DNA of 64,000 nt from positions 1 to 64,000 of the forward strand of contig NZ_MAYU01000024.1 in assembly GCF_001685025.1 (NCBI RefSeq), written 5' to 3'. Source of the DNA: Bacillus sp. FJAT-27225 (GTDB taxonomy: Bacteria > Bacillota > Bacilli > Bacillales > Cytobacillaceae). Shown here in pieces: positions 22,247 to 34,029 of this stretch (position 1 is the stretch's first letter; each line of letters starts with the position of its first letter). The notes beneath the pieces are model-generated. The model did not search any database, was not told the DNA's origin, and worked only from the letters and a program-made list of their open reading frames with translations. The position numbers were made by a program, and so were the translations under genes.

Positions 22247-23140
22247 TTGGATTCATTTAACAGGATTTTGGATAGGCTGCAAGAACGGCTATTCAATGAG
22301 GATACATGGGCTGCACTCGGTGAAGGGCTAATCAAAATCGTACTTATCTTAATTGTCTCGGCGTTCATCATTAAAATAGTGAGGAGTGCCATTCATAAGT
22401 CTTTTGAAATAAGGATGAAAATGCCACTCAGAGTTTCAGAACGAAGAGAGGCGACCCTCGTAAAGCTTCTGGATAATGTTGTCACTTATGCGATTTATTT
22501 TATCGCTTTAATGATGATTCTTTCTGCGTTGACCATTGATGTCAAAGCTCTTCTCGCTGGAGCCGGGATAGTGGGCCTCGCAGTAGGTTTTGGGGCGCAA
22601 AACTTGGTCAAAGATGTTATTACTGGTTTTTTCATCATACTTGAAGATCAATTTTCAGTTGGCGATCATATAAGAGTTGACACGTTTGAAGGAACAGTTG
22701 AAGCAATTGGGCTCAGGACAACAAGGATAAAAAGCTGGACGGGTGAATTGCACATACTCCCTAATGGAAGTATCAATCAAGTTACAAATTTCTCATTAAA
22801 TAATAGTTCGGCTGTTATAGATGTCGGGATTGGCTATGAGGAAGATATTGAGAAGGCGGAAACAGTTATTAAAGAACTTCTTGGAAAGATGCCTGAGCAG
22901 TATGAAGACCTGATAAAGGCTCCTGAGCTCCAGGGGATTCAGAATTTTAGCCCTTCTGAAGTGACATTAAGAGTGGTGTTTGAAACCAAACCAATGAAAC
23001 ATTTTTCTATCGCAAGAATGATAAGAAAAGAAATAAGATTGGCTCTTGATCAGCATGGAATTGAAGTACCTTATCCAAAGCTCGTAATGTATTCAGGCGG
23101 TGAACAAGGAAGTTCAGCTGCAGAAGGGGGCAAAGGTTGA
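22247..23140 (+). CDS. Small-conductance mechanosensitive channel (MscS family)
   Basis: Heptameric channel that opens on membrane tension and releases solutes on osmotic down-shock. The product (about 297 residues) has two or three N-terminal membrane helices, the pore-lining helix with the Gly/Ala pattern LLAGAGIVGLAVGFGAQNLVKD, and the cytoplasmic vestibule (EDQFSVGDHIRVD, GTVEAIGLRTTRIKSW). Start uncertain: TTG 22247 with GGTGGTG upstream preferred; TTG 22223 possible. Its stop overlaps the ATG of yyzM. Confidence 0.9.
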   Translation: MDSFNRILDRLQERLFNEDTWAALGEGLIKIVLILIVSAFIIKIVRSAIHKSFEIRMKMPLRVSERREATLVKLLDNVVTYAIYFIALMMILSALTIDVKALLAGAGIVGLAVGFGAQNLVKDVITGFFIILEDQFSVGDHIRVDTFEGTVEAIGLRTTRIKSWTGELHILPNGSINQVTNFSLNNSSAVIDVGIGYEEDIEKAETVIKELLGKMPEQYEDLIKAPELQGIQNFSPSEVTLRVVFETKPMKHFSIARMIRKEIRLALDQHGIEVPYPKLVMYSGGEQGSSAAEGGKG

Positions 23141-23337
23141 TGGAAATCAAGGAATTTGGGTTGAATGATGTAGTTGAAATGAAAAAACCGCATCCATGTG
23201 GAGTGAATCGTTGGAAAATTATCCGTCTCGGTATGGATATCCGGATAAAATGTGAAGGGTGCGGCCATAGTGTTTTAATCCCGAGAAGGGAATTCTCTAG
23301 AAAAATGAAAAAAGTACTGGTGAAGCATGAAGAGTAA
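23140..23337 (+). CDS. yyzM: DUF951 small protein YyzM
   Basis: Sixty-five-residue DUF951 protein of unknown function. The pattern MKKPHPCG(x)NRW...RLGMDIRIKCEGCGHSVLIPR contains three Cys plus His, suggesting metal binding. ATG overlaps the stop of the MscS gene (TGATG), so it is translationally coupled. Conserved at this locus in Bacillus. Confidence 0.9.
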   Translation: MEIKEFGLNDVVEMKKPHPCGVNRWKIIRLGMDIRIKCEGCGHSVLIPRREFSRKMKKVLVKHEE

Positions 23338-23355
23338 TGCATGCTTCTTTTTTTT
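23322..23355 (+). terminator. MscS-yyzM terminator
   Basis: GAAGCAT/ATGCTTC stem overlapping the yyzM stop, followed by eight T. Confidence 0.85.
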
Positions 23356-23412
23356 GCAAAATTGTATTAATCTAAAATGTATCTATTTTATAAGTTTACG
23401 GGGGTGAAGAAC

Positions 23413-25419
23413 ATGCAAACAGTCCATAAGTCAGCATGTCCATTGAATTGCTGGGATAGCTGTGGTTTCCGGGTGAAAGTTGAGAGTGGTAAAGTTGTAA
23501 AAATTGATGGGGATCCGGACCATCCGATCACAAAAGGAAAGATATGTGGCAGGGGTAGAACCCTTGTGAAACGGATCAATGCTGACGACCGGCTTCTGTA
23601 TCCCTTGAGAAAAGTGAATGGCGAGTTCATCAGGATTTCCTGGGAGGAAGCACTAACTGAAATATCAATAAAAATGATAGATATCAAAGAAAATTTCGGT
23701 CCTTCTGCAGTTCTTCATACCCATGATTATGCCAATAATGGGATTCTGAAAAATTTGGATCAGCGCTTTTTTAATGCTTTTGGCGGGGCCACTGAACTGG
23801 TTGGTTCATTATGCTGGGGTTCTGGAATTGAGGCTCAGAAATGGGATTTTGGTAACGCACTTAGCCACGCGCCAGGAGATGTTTTAAACAGTAAACATAT
23901 TTTTGTATGGGGCAGGAATGCTTCACGAACAAATATTCACTTTTACCAGGATCTCCTTGAAGCAAAGAAGAAAGGGATCAAGATTTATGTTATTGATCCC
24001 ATCTTTAATGCCACTGCCAAACTGGCAGATGACTATATATCAATAAAGCCTGGAATGGATGGCCTTTTGGCTGCAGGAATCTTAAAGGAAATGCTCCGGC
24101 TTGGGCACGAGGATAAAGAATTTATCAAAAAACATACAATTGGTTTTGATGAAGTAGAATCTACATTGGCCGAAATAAGACTCGAAACAATTAGTGAAAT
24201 GACAGAAGTGCCGGTAGAGAAGATAACCTGGCTGGCAACTGTTTATGCTGATAAACCTGTCTCGACCTATATGGGATTAGGGATGCAACGCTATCGAAAC
24301 GGTGGGAATACGATTCGCTGGATTGATGCATTAGTGGCCGCAAGCGGAAATATTGGGATTCCAGGCGGTGGGGCCAACTATGCCAATTTACAGGTGGGCC
24401 AAAGTTTCGAGGCAGATCGCCTCACATTGGCAGAACGGAAGATGGAGCACCGACAGTTTCCGATAATGGGACAGGCTGAATCTATTCTGTCAGCACAAGA
24501 TCCACCGATAAAAATGATTATTAATACGTGCGGAAATCCAGCGCTTCAAGTTCCTGATTCCAATATTGTTGAAAAGGCATTTTCACAAGTTGAAACGGTT
24601 GTGGTAATAGAGCAATTTATGACGGAAACTGCTTTGCTTGCTGATTATGTTTTACCTGCAGCGTCCGTCTTTGAGGAAGAAGATTTCTATTATGCATCCA
24701 TGTATCATCATTATGTTAATTATGCTCCGAAGCTGGTTGAACCACCGGGGGAGGCAAAGCCTGATCTTTGGATTTGGACAGAATTAGCCAATAGGCTCGG
24801 CTTTGGGAAGGACTTTGAGTATTCGACTGAACAATGGCTGGAGATGTATTTAGAGCCTTTAAATCAATCCGGGATTACTCTTCAAGTTCTAAGAGAGGAA
24901 CATACTATTGAACTTCCAGTTAAAAAAATACCCTGGAGTGATTGGATTTTTAAGACGCCATCAAGTAAATATGAATTCACCTCTAACGTGGCATTGCAAA
25001 AAGGGATGGACGGGAGGCTTACTCTCTCACTTCCAGCTGAGTCAAAATGGTCCAATCAAGAATTGGCAACAGAATTTCCATACACTTTATTGACCATCCA
25101 TCCTTTACGTTCAAACCATTCACAGCATTATCACATTTTTGAAAAAGAGCCTAAGGTCATTATTGAAATTGCAGCAAATATAGCTGAAAAACATGAGCTT
25201 GAACAAGGGTGTAATGTACGTGTTTGGAATAATCGTGGAGAGATTTTTGGGACAGTTTTAATTATGCCCAAGGCTCATCCTGATACAATTGTTATGGAAG
25301 AGGGAATATGGAAGAAGTTTGGCGGTTCAGTAAATAATCTCACTTCAAGTCGTGCTTCGGACAATGGATTGGGAAGTACACTATATGATTGTTTAGTTGC
25401 TATAGAAAAAATCGAATAA
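23413..25419 (+). CDS. yyaE: Molybdopterin oxidoreductase (YyaE-like)
   Basis: Bis-MGD molybdenum/tungsten oxidoreductase of the DMSO-reductase superfamily, soluble (no Tat signal). The 668-residue product begins with the 4Fe-4S motif CPLNCWDSCGFRV and GKICGRG, followed by WEEAL, CWGSGIEAQ, the cofactor-binding blocks MGLGMQRYRNGG and GNIGIPGGGANYAN, and the C-terminal molydopterin-dinucleotide-binding domain (HPLRSNHSQ). Start ATG 23413 with GGGGGTGAAG upstream. The substrate cannot be told from sequence. B. subtilis has YyaE at this locus. Confidence 0.9.
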   Translation: MQTVHKSACPLNCWDSCGFRVKVESGKVVKIDGDPDHPITKGKICGRGRTLVKRINADDRLLYPLRKVNGEFIRISWEEALTEISIKMIDIKENFGPSAVLHTHDYANNGILKNLDQRFFNAFGGATELVGSLCWGSGIEAQKWDFGNALSHAPGDVLNSKHIFVWGRNASRTNIHFYQDLLEAKKKGIKIYVIDPIFNATAKLADDYISIKPGMDGLLAAGILKEMLRLGHEDKEFIKKHTIGFDEVESTLAEIRLETISEMTEVPVEKITWLATVYADKPVSTYMGLGMQRYRNGGNTIRWIDALVAASGNIGIPGGGANYANLQVGQSFEADRLTLAERKMEHRQFPIMGQAESILSAQDPPIKMIINTCGNPALQVPDSNIVEKAFSQVETVVVIEQFMTETALLADYVLPAASVFEEEDFYYASMYHHYVNYAPKLVEPPGEAKPDLWIWTELANRLGFGKDFEYSTEQWLEMYLEPLNQSGITLQVLREEHTIELPVKKIPWSDWIFKTPSSKYEFTSNVALQKGMDGRLTLSLPAESKWSNQELATEFPYTLLTIHPLRSNHSQHYHIFEKEPKVIIEIAANIAEKHELEQGCNVRVWNNRGEIFGTVLIMPKAHPDTIVMEEGIWKKFGGSVNNLTSSRASDNGLGSTLYDCLVAIEKIE

Positions 25420-25612
25420 GTTAATGATTATAAGGAAACTGATTCCTGTAAAGTATCATGAATCCGAATTTTGGGGTGGCAATAGCCGCTCTTTTTTGTT
25501 GAGCCTTCCTTGTCTTTTCAGGCGGAAATGCCTATAATTGTGAGAGGCTTTCAACATTTTAAAATAATTGCTATGTGAAAATAGATGAAGTTTGAGAAGA
25601 GGAGTGGCGGAA

Positions 25613-26713
25613 ATGGCTTTAACTGCTGGAATTGTAGGACTGCCGAATGTCGGAAAATCAACGCTTTTTAATGCAATTACACAGGCTGGGGCAGAAATGG
25701 CGAATTATCCATTCTGTACAATTGACCCGAATGTAGGAATTGTGGAAGTACCGGACCATAGATTGAATAAGCTGACAGAGCTTGTCCAACCAAAAAAGAC
25801 TGTCCCAACCACATTTGAGTTTACGGATATCGCTGGAATTGTAAAAGGTGCCAGTAAAGGTGAAGGACTTGGGAATAAGTTCCTTTCCCATATCCGCGAA
25901 GTTGATGCGATTTGCCAGGTAGTACGTTGTTTTGAAGATGAGAATATTACCCATGTATCTGGAAAGGTTGATCCTATTTCAGACATTGAAACAATTAACT
26001 TGGAACTTATTCTTGCTGACATGGAATCAGTAGAAAAGCGGATTGCCCGAGTTGAGAAGTTGGCAAAGCAAAAAGACAAAGATGCTGCAGCGGAATTTGA
26101 AGTTCTTTCGATGCTCCGTGATGCTTTTGAGAATGGAAAGCCGGCAAGGTCTATCGAATTTACTGACGAGCAATTAAAACTAGCTAAACTGCTCCACCTG
26201 TTAACGATTAAGCCAGTCCTTTACGTAGCGAATGTTGGAGAAGATGATGTCGCTGATCCTTCTTCAAATCAATATGTACAAAAGGTACGCGACTATGCTG
26301 CCGAAGAAAACGCAGAGGTAATTGTTATTTGTGCCAAGATTGAATCTGAAATCGCTGAGCTGGAGGGAGAAGAAAAGGAGATGTTTCTCTCCGAGCTTGG
26401 GATTGAAGAGTCAGGCCTTGATCAGTTAATTCGCAAGGCTTATAGTTTGCTTGGCCTTGCAACTTATTTCACGGCAGGAGTTCAGGAAGTTCGCGCCTGG
26501 ACTTTCAGAAAGGGAATGAAAGCACCTCAATGTGCTGGTATTATTCATACTGACTTTGAAAGAGGTTTTATTCGGGCTGAAACTGTACATTATGATGACC
26601 TTGTCACATATGGTTCCATGAATGCTGCCAAAGAAGCAGGGAAGGTCCGCCTTGAAGGTAAGGAATATGAAGTAAAAGACGGAGATGTCATGCATTTCAG
26701 ATTTAACGTGTAA
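25613..26713 (+). CDS. ychF: Redox-regulated ATPase YchF/OLA1
   Basis: Obg-family P-loop protein that prefers ATP and associates with ribosomes. The 366-residue product has GLPNVGKSTLFNAIT, the switch DIAGIVKGASKGEGLGNKFL, the altered G4 region NVGEDD and a C-terminal TGS domain (FRKGMKAPQCAGIIHTDFER). Start ATG 25613 (MALTAGIVGLP) with GAGGAG upstream. Confidence 0.96.
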   Translation: MALTAGIVGLPNVGKSTLFNAITQAGAEMANYPFCTIDPNVGIVEVPDHRLNKLTELVQPKKTVPTTFEFTDIAGIVKGASKGEGLGNKFLSHIREVDAICQVVRCFEDENITHVSGKVDPISDIETINLELILADMESVEKRIARVEKLAKQKDKDAAAEFEVLSMLRDAFENGKPARSIEFTDEQLKLAKLLHLLTIKPVLYVANVGEDDVADPSSNQYVQKVRDYAAEENAEVIVICAKIESEIAELEGEEKEMFLSELGIEESGLDQLIRKAYSLLGLATYFTAGVQEVRAWTFRKGMKAPQCAGIIHTDFERGFIRAETVHYDDLVTYGSMNAAKEAGKVRLEGKEYEVKDGDVMHFRFNV

Positions 26714-26738
26714 AACCCGCAAATCGCGGGTTTTTTTG
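26713..26738 (+). terminator. ychF terminator
   Basis: AACCCGC/GCGGGTT hairpin immediately after the stop codon, followed by T7. Confidence 0.9.
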
Positions 26739-26747
26739 TTAACTTTG

Positions 26748-26776
26748 TTGCGGATTTTAAAATTCCATGTTATAAT
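26748..26776 (+). promoter_or_regulatory. rpsF operon promoter
   Basis: TTGCGG (26748-26753), 17-bp spacer, TATAAT (26771-26776), directly after the ychF terminator. Confidence 0.75.
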
Positions 26777-26799
26777 TTATCATTGTGAGTAATTGATAA

Positions 26800-26850
26800 T
26801 TAATTGCTCCTTGCCCAAATCGGGCCGCTTAGACCAAAAGGAGGTGACTG
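26800..26850 (+). promoter_or_regulatory. Structured rpsF leader (S6:S18-type autoregulation)
   Basis: CTCCTT (26807-26812) is complementary to AAGGAG (26838-26843), which is the ribosome-binding site of rpsF. Inside lies GCCC/GGGC (26813-26816, 26822-26825) and then an unpaired CCGCTTAG. A hairpin that sequesters the S6 ribosome site with a CCG-bearing bulge matches the known S6:S18-binding leader of bacterial rpsF operons. Ligand binding is inferred. Confidence 0.7.
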
Positions 26851-26852
26851 TG

Positions 26853-27140
26853 ATGAGAAAGTACGAAGTTATGTACATCATCCGCCCAAACATTGAAGAT
26901 GAGGCAAAGAAGGCTCTTGTTGAGCGTTTTAACACAATTCTTGCTGACAATGGTGCGGAAGTGGCTGAAGCTAAGGACTGGGGTAAACGCCGCCTCGCAT
27001 ATGAAATCAATGATTTCCGCGACGGATACTACCAAATCCTTAAGGTGAATGCTGAACCGGCTGCGGTTGAGGAATTTTCCCGACTTGCAAAGATCAGCGA
27101 AGATATCATTCGCCACATCGTTATTAAAGAAGAAGAATAA
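26853..27140 (+). CDS. rpsF: 30S ribosomal protein S6
   Basis: Ninety-five-residue small-subunit protein, [20 protein letters not shown]..., which pairs with S18 in the platform. Blocks [19 protein letters not shown] and the acidic C-terminus are typical. Start ATG 26853 with AAAGGAGGTGA. First gene of rpsF-ssb-rpsR; the parS at 27170 lies just behind it. Confidence 0.97.
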   Translation: MRKYEVMYIIRPNIEDEAKKALVERFNTILADNGAEVAEAKDWGKRRLAYEINDFRDGYYQILKVNAEPAAVEEFSRLAKISEDIIRHIVIKEEE

Positions 27141-27169
27141 TCCTTTTTTTGATAAATGGATTGGGTAAA

Positions 27170-27185
27170 TGTTTCACGTGAAACA
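27170..27185. promoter_or_regulatory. parS site between rpsF and ssb
   Basis: Exact TGTTTCACGTGAAACA in the 75-bp rpsF-ssb gap, about 17 kb from oriC. Confidence 0.95.
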
Positions 27186-27215
27186 TCAAAAACCCATAAA
27201 GAGGAGTTGATTCTG

Positions 27216-27731
27216 ATGATGAATCGTGTAGTCCTGGTTGGACGCCTGACCAAAGACCCTGAATTGCGTTATACCCCAAGTGGAGTTCCTGTTGCTACAT
27301 TTACGCTTGCTGTTAACCGGGCTTTCTCGAACCAACAGGGTGAAAGAGAGGCTGACTTCATAAATTGTGTCGTTTGGCGAAAGCCAGCCGAAAATGTTGC
27401 AAATTACCTTAAAAAGGGCAGTATGGCCGGTGTTGATGGCAGAATTCAAACACGCAACTATGAGGGACAAGATGGAAAAAGAGTATATGTAACAGAGGTT
27501 GTTGCAGAAAGTGTTCAATTCCTTGAGCCAAGAAATTCCTCTGCAAGAAGTGACAATTATGACTCTTATGGGAATGCTCCAAGGGAACAAGGCAATCCAT
27601 TTGGAAACGGAAGCGGTAATCAGAATCAGCGTCCGGCTGCTCAAAAGCAGCAGGGATATACTCGTATGGATGATGATCCGTTCGCTGGCAGCGGACAAAT
27701 CGATATATCCGACGATGACCTTCCATTCTAA
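27216..27731 (+). CDS. ssb: Single-stranded DNA-binding protein
   Basis: Essential SSB that coats single-stranded DNA. The 171-residue product has an OB fold ([41 protein letters not shown]), a Gly/Asn/Gln-rich linker and the conserved partner-binding tip DISDDDLPF. Start at ATG 27216 (an ATGATG pair) by homology with AGAGGAG upstream. It lies between rpsF and rpsR. Confidence 0.97.
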   Translation: MMNRVVLVGRLTKDPELRYTPSGVPVATFTLAVNRAFSNQQGEREADFINCVVWRKPAENVANYLKKGSMAGVDGRIQTRNYEGQDGKRVYVTEVVAESVQFLEPRNSSARSDNYDSYGNAPREQGNPFGNGSGNQNQRPAAQKQQGYTRMDDDPFAGSGQIDISDDDLPF

Positions 27732-27750
27732 AATTAATTCAGTGCAATAG

Positions 27751-28023
<273 letters not shown>

Positions 28024-28035
28024 TCGCTAAAAATT

Positions 28036-28068
28036 AGAGCAGCAGGGGAATCCTTGCTGCTCTTTTTG
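28036..28068 (+). terminator. rpsF-ssb-rpsR terminator
   Basis: AGAGCAGCA/TGCTGCTCT hairpin followed by TTTTT. Confidence 0.9.
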
Positions 28069-28292
28069 CCTATTTTTATGATATAACTGATAATGTATAC
28101 CAGATAATATAGAAATATCTAAAGAATACATACATAAAAAGCAATGAATACTGTTGATTTGTTCTTTTTAAAGAACATATTTGCCAGGCGCTATTCTGAA
28201 TGCGTTTGTCTTTCACTAGCCGGGATATTGGGTATAATTAATATAGGGTGTATGGTAAGTTATAAAGAAACTATTGTCAGGGAGCTGAAAGA

Positions 28293-30266
28293 ATGCCGTC
28301 TTTTTTGGAAAAGCGATCGATACGCTATCCTTTTTATGGATTACTTTGCTTAACAGCGGTGCTTCTTGGCGTCCTGGCCTTATATCTTCCGATAGTCAGT
28401 ATTTTTGGCCTGCTTATCGCAGCCGGATTACTTTATGGCCTATTAAAGGTAGATACACGACAGCGTCAGGAAATGGAGCAATATATATCAACGCTATCGT
28501 ACCGCGTTAAAAAAGTTGGCGAAGAAGCTTTAATGGAAATGCCTATCGGGATTATGCTCATCAATGATGATTATTATATTCAATGGACAAATCCTTACCT
28601 TGCTTCCTGTTTTGACGAGGAGACACTTGCGGGAAGATCCCTTTATGATGTAGCTGAATCGTTAATTCCGTTAATAAAGCAAGAGGTAGAGACTGAGTTA
28701 ATAACCCTTCATGATCGAAAATTCCGGGTTATTCACCGACTAGAAGAAAAATTGCTTTACTTTTTTGATGTAACCGAACAGACCGAAATTGAAAAGTTAT
28801 ATAAGGAAGAGAGAACGGTTATTGCTATTATCTATCTCGACAATTATGAGGAATTGACCCAGGGCCTTGAGGACCATATGAGGAGCAGCATCAATAATCT
28901 CGTCACTTCCTTATTAAATAAATGGGCAAATGATAATGGGATTTTCCTAAAGCGCATTACATCAGAGCGCTTTATTGGAATTTTAAATGAACAAATCCTG
29001 CATCAGCTGGAAAAAGGAAAGTTTACGATTCTTGATGAGGTGAGGGAAACGACTGCGCGCCAAAATGTTGCGTTAACGCTCAGTATTGGTGTGGGTGCCG
29101 GTGTTTCATCCTTGCCTGAACTAGGGGTATTGGCACAATCGAGCCTTGACCTTGCTCTCGGCCGTGGCGGTGACCAAGTAGCAATCAAACAACCGAATGG
29201 TAAAGTAAAGTTTTTCGGGGGAAGGACCAACCCTATAGAAAAACGTACAAGGGTTAGAGCAAGAGTCATTTCCCATGCTTTGAAGGAATTGATTGCTGAA
29301 AGTGATAAAGTAATTGTCATGGGGCATAAATTCCCGGATATGGATTCCATGGGTTCAGCAATTGGGATTAGCAGGGTAGCCCAAATGAATCAACGAGAAG
29401 GCTATATCGTCATTAATTTCGATGAAATAGATACAGGCGTACAAAGGTTAATGGATGAAATTAAACAGCACCCAGACCTTTATGAACGGTTCATTACACC
29501 AGAGCAGGCATTGGACCTTGCCACCAACGATACGCTGCTCGTTGTTGTTGACACTCATAAACCTTCTCTCGTCATTGATGAGAGACTTCTTAATACGATT
29601 AGCGATGTTGTCGTTATTGACCATCATAGGCGAGGTGAAGATTTTATAAGTAATCCTCTACTTGTCTATATGGAGCCATATGCTTCATCAACAGCGGAGC
29701 TTATTACAGAACTATTGGAGTATCAGCCTAAACGAGGCCGATTCAATATGATAGAGGCCACTGCCTTATTGGCAGGGATTATTGTAGATACCAAGAGCTT
29801 TACACTTAGAACAGGAGCAAGGACCTTTGATGCAGCTTCCTATCTCCGGTCACTTGGTGCCGATACAATCCTTGTCCAAAAATTTATGAAGGAAGATGTT
29901 GATACCTATATAAAGAGAGCCAAGCTAATTGAATCGGTTTATTTTTATAAAGAGGGCATTGCAATTACAAAAGCAAAAGAAGATGAAGTATATGACCAGG
30001 TCATGCTTGCCCAGGCTGCGGATACCCTTTTAGCAATGGATGGAGTCTCAGCATCATTCTCCTTGTCATATCGGGATGATGGTAAGATTGGCATCAGCGC
30101 ACGTTCGTTGGGTGAGGTTAATGTCCAGGTGATTATGGAGAGCCTTGGCGGGGGCGGCCATTTAACCAATGCAGCCACACAGATAAATGGAATCACGGTT
30201 TCCGAGGCGGAAGAAAGATTGCAGAGGGCAATCGATGATTATATTGAAGGAGGAAAAAGGGAATGA
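28293..30266 (+). CDS. gdpP: Cyclic-di-AMP phosphodiesterase GdpP
   Basis: Membrane-bound enzyme that hydrolyses c-di-AMP to pApA; loss raises beta-lactam tolerance in Firmicutes. The 657-residue product has two N-terminal membrane helices (about 12-52), a PAS-like haem-binding domain, a degenerate GGDEF domain (ERFIGIL in place of GGDEF), a DHH domain ([22 protein letters not shown]) and DHHA1 ([10 protein letters not shown]). Its stop overlaps rplI by 4 nt. In B. subtilis yybS precedes it; here only 269 bp separate it from rpsR and no such gene is present. Confidence 0.95.
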   Translation: MPSFLEKRSIRYPFYGLLCLTAVLLGVLALYLPIVSIFGLLIAAGLLYGLLKVDTRQRQEMEQYISTLSYRVKKVGEEALMEMPIGIMLINDDYYIQWTNPYLASCFDEETLAGRSLYDVAESLIPLIKQEVETELITLHDRKFRVIHRLEEKLLYFFDVTEQTEIEKLYKEERTVIAIIYLDNYEELTQGLEDHMRSSINNLVTSLLNKWANDNGIFLKRITSERFIGILNEQILHQLEKGKFTILDEVRETTARQNVALTLSIGVGAGVSSLPELGVLAQSSLDLALGRGGDQVAIKQPNGKVKFFGGRTNPIEKRTRVRARVISHALKELIAESDKVIVMGHKFPDMDSMGSAIGISRVAQMNQREGYIVINFDEIDTGVQRLMDEIKQHPDLYERFITPEQALDLATNDTLLVVVDTHKPSLVIDERLLNTISDVVVIDHHRRGEDFISNPLLVYMEPYASSTAELITELLEYQPKRGRFNMIEATALLAGIIVDTKSFTLRTGARTFDAASYLRSLGADTILVQKFMKEDVDTYIKRAKLIESVYFYKEGIAITKAKEDEVYDQVMLAQAADTLLAMDGVSASFSLSYRDDGKIGISARSLGEVNVQVIMESLGGGGHLTNAATQINGITVSEAEERLQRAIDDYIEGGKRE

Positions 30267-30712
30267 AAGTCATTTTCTTGAAAGACGTTAAAGGGAAAGG
30301 CCAAAAAGGCGAAATTAAAAATGTTGCGGACGGCTACGCACATAATTTCTTATTAAAACAAGGATTGGCTGTTGAGGCTACTCCAGCGAATATGAGTGTT
30401 CTTGATGCGCAGAAGAAAAAACAGGCAAATGCGGCTGCAACAGAGCTTGCTGAAGCAAAAAAAATGAAAGAGGTTCTTGAGAAAATAACTGTGGAATTGA
30501 CTGCAAAATCCGGAGAAGGCGGACGGTTATTTGGTTCCATTACAACGAAGCAAATAGCGGAAGAACTTCAGAAAAAGCATAATATAAAAATTGATAAGCG
30601 AAAGATGGAGCTTGATGACGCTATTCGTACCCTCGGGCATACAAAGGTCCCTGTTAAGCTGCATCATGAAGTAACTGCTTCATTAGATGTTCATGTAAAA
30701 GAAGGAAAATAA
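30263..30712 (+). CDS. rplI: 50S ribosomal protein L9
   Basis: The 149-residue protein has an N-terminal rRNA-binding domain ([32 protein letters not shown]), a long connecting helix and a C-terminal domain ([16 protein letters not shown]). ATG overlaps the gdpP stop (ATGA). Confidence 0.96.
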   Translation: MKVIFLKDVKGKGQKGEIKNVADGYAHNFLLKQGLAVEATPANMSVLDAQKKKQANAAATELAEAKKMKEVLEKITVELTAKSGEGGRLFGSITTKQIAEELQKKHNIKIDKRKMELDDAIRTLGHTKVPVKLHHEVTASLDVHVKEGK

Positions 30713-30769
30713 AATTTTAAAGTAGATTTAAATCATAAACATGTTAAGATAATAAGGTAAATGGATGAT

Positions 30770-30801
30770 AATGTGATCGGCCGAGCTGGTCACATTTTTT
30801 C
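30770..30801 (+). terminator. gdpP-rplI terminator
   Basis: AATGTGATC/GGTCACATT hairpin (one wobble pair) followed by TTTT. Confidence 0.8.
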
Positions 30802-30866
30802 GCGGTTTTTTAAGGCTGATAGATAGGGAAATACGTTAATTTTTTCGTAATAGGGGGTTTAAATAG

Positions 30867-32231
30867 ATGAATGATGTTTTTGCGGACCGGATGCCGCCTC
30901 AAAATATAGAAGCTGAACAAGCGGTGCTGGGCGCCATTTTTCTGGAACCTTCGTCTCTAACTCTTGCCACAGAAATTCTGATTCCTGAAGATTTCTACAG
31001 GGCATCGCATCAAAAGATTTTTAACACGATGCTTAAATTGAATGATCAAGGAAAAGCAGTCGATTTAGTAACCGTAACTGAAGAACTTGCTGCAGCGAAA
31101 TTGCTCGAGGATACAGGCGGAGTCAGCTATTTAAGTGAACTTGCCAGTTCTGTACCGACAGCTGCCAATATAGAATACTACGCAAAAATAGTTGAGGAAA
31201 AGTCATTGCTCCGCAGGTTGATCCGTACAGCAACCGAGATTGCCCAAAATGGATATACCCGTGAGGATGAAGTCGATACCCTGCTATCCGAGGCGGAAAA
31301 AAGCATAATGGAAGTTTCCCAGCGCAAAGGCGGAGGGGCTTTTCATAATATTAAAGACGTTCTGGTCCGTACGTATGACAATATTGAAATGATGCATAAC
31401 CGGAAAGGCGATATTACCGGTATTGAAACTGGCTTCCGGGAGCTGGACCGAATGACAGCTGGTTTCCAGCGGAATGACCTTATTATTGTAGGGGCGCGTC
31501 CGTCAGTTGGTAAAACAGCCTTCGCCTTGAATATCTCCCAGAATGTTGCGACCAAGACCGATGAAAATGTTGCTATTTTCAGCCTTGAGATGGGAGCGGA
31601 ACAGCTGGTGATGAGGATGCTTTGTGCTGAAGGGAACATAGATGCACAAAGGCTTAGGACAGGCTCTCTTACCGACGAGGATTGGGGCAAATTAACGATG
31701 GCGATGGGAAGCCTTTCAAGGGCAGGCATATTCATCGATGATACTCCTGGTGTCCGGGTTGCCGATATTAGGGCAAAATGCAGAAGGCTGAAGCAAGAGC
31801 ATGGCCTGGGCATGATTCTAATTGATTACCTTCAGTTGATCTTGGGCAGTGGCCGAAGCGGAGAGAACCGCCAGCAGGAGGTCTCCGAAATCTCCCGTTC
31901 TTTGAAGCAGCTTGCACGTGAATTGCAGGTGCCGGTTATTGCCTTGTCCCAGTTATCACGGGGAGTGGAGCAGCGGCAGGATAAGCGGCCTATGATGTCT
32001 GATATCCGTGAATCTGGAAGTATTGAACAGGATGCTGATATCGTTGCGTTCTTGTACAGGGATGACTACTATGACAAGGAATCTGAGAATAAGAATATCA
32101 TTGAAATCATTATTGCAAAACAGAGGAATGGCCCGACAGGAACGGTCCAATTGGCTTTTGTAAAAGAATATAATAAATTCGTAAATCTTGAGACGAGATT
32201 TGGAGACTCGGCAGTTCCACCGGGAGCATAA
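30867..32231 (+). CDS. dnaB: Replicative DNA helicase (DnaB; DnaC in B. subtilis)
   Basis: Hexameric helicase that unwinds the fork. The 454-residue product has the N-terminal DnaG-interacting domain (PPQNIEAEQAVLGAIFLEP), Walker A GARPSVGKTAFALN, Walker B MILIDYLQLI, and SDIRESGSIEQDADIV in RecA-like domain motifs. Length equals the family norm. Confidence 0.97.
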   Translation: MNDVFADRMPPQNIEAEQAVLGAIFLEPSSLTLATEILIPEDFYRASHQKIFNTMLKLNDQGKAVDLVTVTEELAAAKLLEDTGGVSYLSELASSVPTAANIEYYAKIVEEKSLLRRLIRTATEIAQNGYTREDEVDTLLSEAEKSIMEVSQRKGGGAFHNIKDVLVRTYDNIEMMHNRKGDITGIETGFRELDRMTAGFQRNDLIIVGARPSVGKTAFALNISQNVATKTDENVAIFSLEMGAEQLVMRMLCAEGNIDAQRLRTGSLTDEDWGKLTMAMGSLSRAGIFIDDTPGVRVADIRAKCRRLKQEHGLGMILIDYLQLILGSGRSGENRQQEVSEISRSLKQLARELQVPVIALSQLSRGVEQRQDKRPMMSDIRESGSIEQDADIVAFLYRDDYYDKESENKNIIEIIIAKQRNGPTGTVQLAFVKEYNKFVNLETRFGDSAVPPGA

Positions 32232-32235
32232 GGAA

Positions 32236-32266
32236 AACCCACCATTTCAGGTGGGTTTTTTTTTAT
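32236..32266 (+). terminator. dnaB terminator
   Basis: AACCCACC/GGTGGGTT hairpin followed by a nine-T run. Confidence 0.9.
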
Positions 32267-32287
32267 ATAATATTTTACTATTTTTAA

Positions 32288-33721
<1,434 letters not shown>

Positions 33722-33727
33722 TGAACA

Positions 33728-33765
33728 GGTGGCACCTCCCTTTGGGCGATGGTGCCACCATTGTT
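33728..33765 (+). terminator. purA terminator
   Basis: Perfect GGTGGCACC/GGTGCCACC stem (33728-33736, 33751-33759) followed by ATTGTTT; the T-run is weak. Confidence 0.65.
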
Positions 33766-33939
33766 TATATTGTTTAAGAAGGAGAGGAATAGGGAAACAA
33801 AAGAAAGATTTACCTGTTTTAAAAAAATATTTACTAAACCCTTGCATTATATAAATTGCTTATGCTATTATAAAAAACGTCGCCACTGGCAAAAAGTTGT
33901 TTTAGCTTGTTGGCGAATTAATATAATAATATTATTTAC

Positions 33940-34015
33940 GAGCCATTAGCTCAGTTGGTAGAGCATCTGACTTTTAATCAGAGGGTCGAAGGTTCGAGTC
34001 CTTCATGGCTCACCA
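33940..34015 (+). tRNA. tRNA-Lys (TTT)
   Basis: Full cloverleaf with acceptor GAGCCAT/ATGGCTC, D-arm AGCTCAGTTGGTAGAGC, anticodon loop CTTTTAA, T-arm GGTTCGAGTCC, and encoded CCA. A possible promoter upstream is TTGCAT (33842), 18-bp spacer, TATTAT (33866), or TATAAT at 33922. First of a four-tRNA cluster. Confidence 0.96.
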
Positions 34016-34029
34016 TTTTCTTGGTGAAT

